Positions 4,913 through 5,882 of a stretch of DNA of 5,882 nt are shown piece after piece (positions within the stretch are counted from its first letter, which is position 1; the number at the start of each line of letters is the position of its first letter). Source of the DNA: an uncultured Chlorobiaceae bacterium (GTDB lineage Bacteria; Bacteroidota; Chlorobiia; Chlorobiales; Chlorobiaceae). The stretch spans positions 1 through 5,882 of the forward strand of contig CAIXCO010000146.1 of assembly GCA_903917955.1 (NCBI GenBank), in the 5' to 3' direction. A model generated the notes under the pieces. That model did no database searches. It was not told the origin of the DNA and saw only the letters and a program-made list of their open reading frames with translations. Made by a program: the position numbers and the translations under genes.

Positions 4913-5119
4913 GGGTACTATAACAAGCCATTTTTTTTCAGCTCTTCCACAACCTGTTCATGAGAGATTGTCGGTTCGTCCTTGCGTTCAGCAACAGATG
5001 CCAAATCTTCAAGATCCTCGAGTAACTCATAAAAATCGTTTATCGGGAGAATCACCGATTTCTTGACCCCGTTACTATCGGTCACATATTCCGCATGCAT
5101 GTCATCAACGTGTAACATG
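4913..5119 (-). repeat. Antitoxin gene duplication, copy B (pairs with 3451-3656)
   Basis: These 207 bases are the second copy of the antitoxin block, in the same orientation as copy A. The A-run on the coding strand has eight bases (plus 4931-4938) against seven in copy A. The boundaries coincide with the antitoxin ATG and the first codons of the lost toxin. Confidence 0.88.
4918..5118 (-). CDS. Orphan RelB-like antitoxin (toxin gene lost)
   Basis: This is a small antitoxin that in an intact pair would bind and silence a RelE-like toxin and repress its own operon. From the ATG at 5118 it has 66 residues: EYVTDSNGVKKSVILPI, an acidic helix NDFYELLEDLEDL, then DEPTISHEQVVEELKKNGLL and stop. 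The frame is open up to a TTG at 5187, but similarity to copy A begins exactly at 5118, so that ATG or the next one at 5100 (MHAEYVTD, the usual family N-terminus) is preferred; neither has a good ribosome site. A TATACT hexamer at plus 5195-5190 may be a -10 box. The toxin ATG overlaps the antitoxin end, but its frame reads only MACYST before leaving the family and stops after about 15 codons. The antitoxin may still neutralise or regulate a related toxin elsewhere. Confidence 0.75.
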   Translation of the reverse strand: MLHVDDMHAEYVTDSNGVKKSVILPINDFYELLEDLEDLASVAERKDEPTISHEQVVEELKKNGLL

Positions 5120-5216
5120 GGTAAATATTTGAAATGTTTGAAGATACGCCACCTCGTCAACGGCTGCATTTCATCATGCCGCATCAAGCAGTATAAAACA
5201 ATTCAGAATCAGTTTA

Positions 5217-5498
5217 TCAGTGAGCGGTTAATCGGGGCGCTGTTATAGCAATCTCACCCCATCGTTGCAGCCATTCACGATCAGCACTGCCTTTTGGCAG
5301 AGTCTTGCGACTATGCAACCATTGCCCGAAAGCACTCCAAAGCACCGCCATCGCCCGCAACACAGAGGATTTTCCGCAGCCGTTCGGGCCGCTGAAAAGA
5401 ATATTGGTTGCTATCGTTCCGCTCCAATCGTCTTTAAAGCGGAAGAGCTGAGAGCCAAGCGGCCCGGCTTCACTGGTATGGAGGGCAAGTATTTTCAT
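5217..5498 (-). pseudogene. AAA-family ATPase, N-terminal stub
   Basis: The 93-residue frame begins like an ABC/SMC-type AAA ATPase: MKILALHTSEAGPLG, a short strand region, then the Walker A loop SGPNGCGKSS (36-45; K43 and S44 bind nucleotide) and the helix after it (VLRAMAVLWSAFG). Members usually run to several hundred residues with Walker B and signature motifs; none are present here. Family-like sequence ends near residue 85 (RWGEIAI), then TAPRLTAH and a TGA. The break falls about 100 bases before the antitoxin copy, so arrival of the R2/antitoxin segment or a deletion probably removed the rest. A convincing promoter remains upstream, indicating a formerly expressed gene. Relatives occur in anti-phage systems, but the stub does not allow a subtype. 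Confidence 0.72.
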
Positions 5499-5545
5499 AA
5501 GTTTTCTGATTATCGGTCAAAATATGCCAGCCCACCTTTGCACGA

Positions 5546-5573
5546 ATTATAAATGATTGTATTGTTCTGCGAA
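5546..5573 (-). promoter_or_regulatory. Sigma70-type promoter of the truncated ATPase gene
   Basis: On the minus strand a perfect -10 box TATAAT (plus 5551-5546) lies 16 bases after TTCGCA (5573-5568, four of six matches to the -35 box). The ATPase ATG at 5498 is about 40 bases beyond the predicted start; no strong ribosome site precedes it. Confidence 0.5.
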
Positions 5574-5650
5574 CGTTGCTTCATGCACATAAAGAAAGAG
5601 GATGTACGATTCCACAAGTTCATTGATTAAAAATATTTTCTCCATCAAGC

Positions 5651-5674
5651 AAAGCAATAAAATTTTATTTCTTT
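5651..5674. repeat. A+T-rich inverted repeat downstream of the right-edge gene
   Basis: A perfect 14-base palindrome, AATAAAATTTTATT (5656-5669), is flanked by AAAG and CTTT arms after one mismatch. It lies about 35 bases after the stop of the minus-strand gene at the right edge. It has no G+C-rich stem, so a terminator role is doubtful. Confidence 0.4.
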
Positions 5675-5709
5675 ATACTTTAGAAACCTGTACTACCTTG
5701 ATTATTCAT

Positions 5710-5882
5710 TTACAGGAGACTTGGTGCAACCTCAGTCATCCATGTCTCATGTAAATCCGCCCACTTTGTAGAATGGGAACCAAGTTTTGCCGCCTGACGA
5801 GGATGAACAAGTGGCAAAATTTTCATATCACGACCAGCAATCGAAATATCATGGAGCAAACCATACTGGTCAAATGAATCAC
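5710..5882 (-). CDS. Probable uracil-DNA glycosylase superfamily protein, C-terminal fragment
   Basis: The last 56 residues of a protein whose start lies beyond the right edge end at TAA (plus 5712-5710). The visible part reads GRDMKILPLVHPRQAAKLG, then SHSTKWADLHETWM. An LPLxHPRQ stretch followed by LGxxSxxWxxLHxxW resembles the C-terminal end of uracil-DNA-glycosylase-superfamily proteins, where a histidine-proline motif lines the active site; such enzymes remove uracil from DNA during repair. This rests on motif memory from a short fragment. The gene is on the same strand as the ATPase stub, with about 210 bases between, so they need not be one operon. Confidence 0.55.
   Translation of the reverse strand, partial: DSFDQYGLLHDISIAGRDMKILPLVHPRQAAKLGSHSTKWADLHETWMTEVAPSLL

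Noticed and set aside
5265..5552. Plus-strand open frame of 95 codons over the ATPase stub
   Set aside because: It is antisense to the Walker A-containing frame, which has a clear family match; this one has none.
1..5882. CRISPR array, tRNA or rRNA genes
   Set aside because: No regularly spaced repeats and no cloverleaf or rRNA-like conserved blocks were seen. The two larger repeats are single pairs, not arrays.

Overview
The window looks like an accessory, defence-rich stretch of a bacterial chromosome, most likely from a green sulfur bacterium (Chlorobiaceae) or a close relative. That assignment is an inference. It rests on moderately GC-rich housekeeping genes (a FetB-type permease, an Rpn-family nuclease) beside A+T-rich acquired cassettes, few clear Shine-Dalgarno sites, and one promoter that fits the Bacteroidetes pattern. 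No rRNA, tRNA or CRISPR array was found.

Layout: (1) 1-721 (+) is the 3' part of an iron-export ABC permease (fetB). (2) 920-1867 (+) is an Rpn/YhgA-like PD-(D/E)XK nuclease with a C-terminal tail of six 12-bp units. (3) 1954-2172 is copy R1 of a dispersed repeat of about 220 bp; copy R2 lies in the same orientation at 4654-4882. (4) Between R1 and R2 every recognised gene is on the minus strand. In transcription order they are a HigB/HigA toxin-antitoxin pair (4374-3703), a RelB-like antitoxin joined in frame to the start of a RelE-like toxin (3706-3296), a candidate structured small RNA with its own promoter and terminator (about 3227-3130), and a full-length Abi_2 (AbiD/AbiF) HEPN abortive-infection protein (3120-2212). 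(5) Right after R2 is a second copy of the RelB-like antitoxin (5118-4918) whose toxin is almost entirely gone. (6) Then come the N-terminal stub of an AAA ATPase with a good promoter (5498-5217) and, at the right edge, the C-terminus of a probable uracil-DNA-glycosylase-like protein (5882-5710).

The most interesting part is the leader of the Abi_2 gene. A near-consensus promoter (TTTACA, 18 bp, TATACT) drives a transcript of about 97 nt. It can fold into a 5' hairpin of 7+4 bp and ends in a 9-bp intrinsic terminator, whose U-tract stops about 10 nt before the Abi_2 ATG. Promoter, structured RNA, leaky terminator, then RNase toxin is the layout of RNA-antitoxin systems such as type III ToxIN/AbiQ. 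It also fits what I recall of AbiF-type HEPN toxins paired with a noncoding RNA. The inference is that this is an RNA-protein toxin-antitoxin or anti-phage unit.

The region is also a record of toxin-antitoxin decay. Two antitoxin copies about 200 bp long differ by one base in an A-run (7 versus 8), and that difference decides whether the antitoxin stops normally or reads into the toxin. The direct repeats bracket the whole Abi_2/HigBA island, so recombination between them would delete it as a block.
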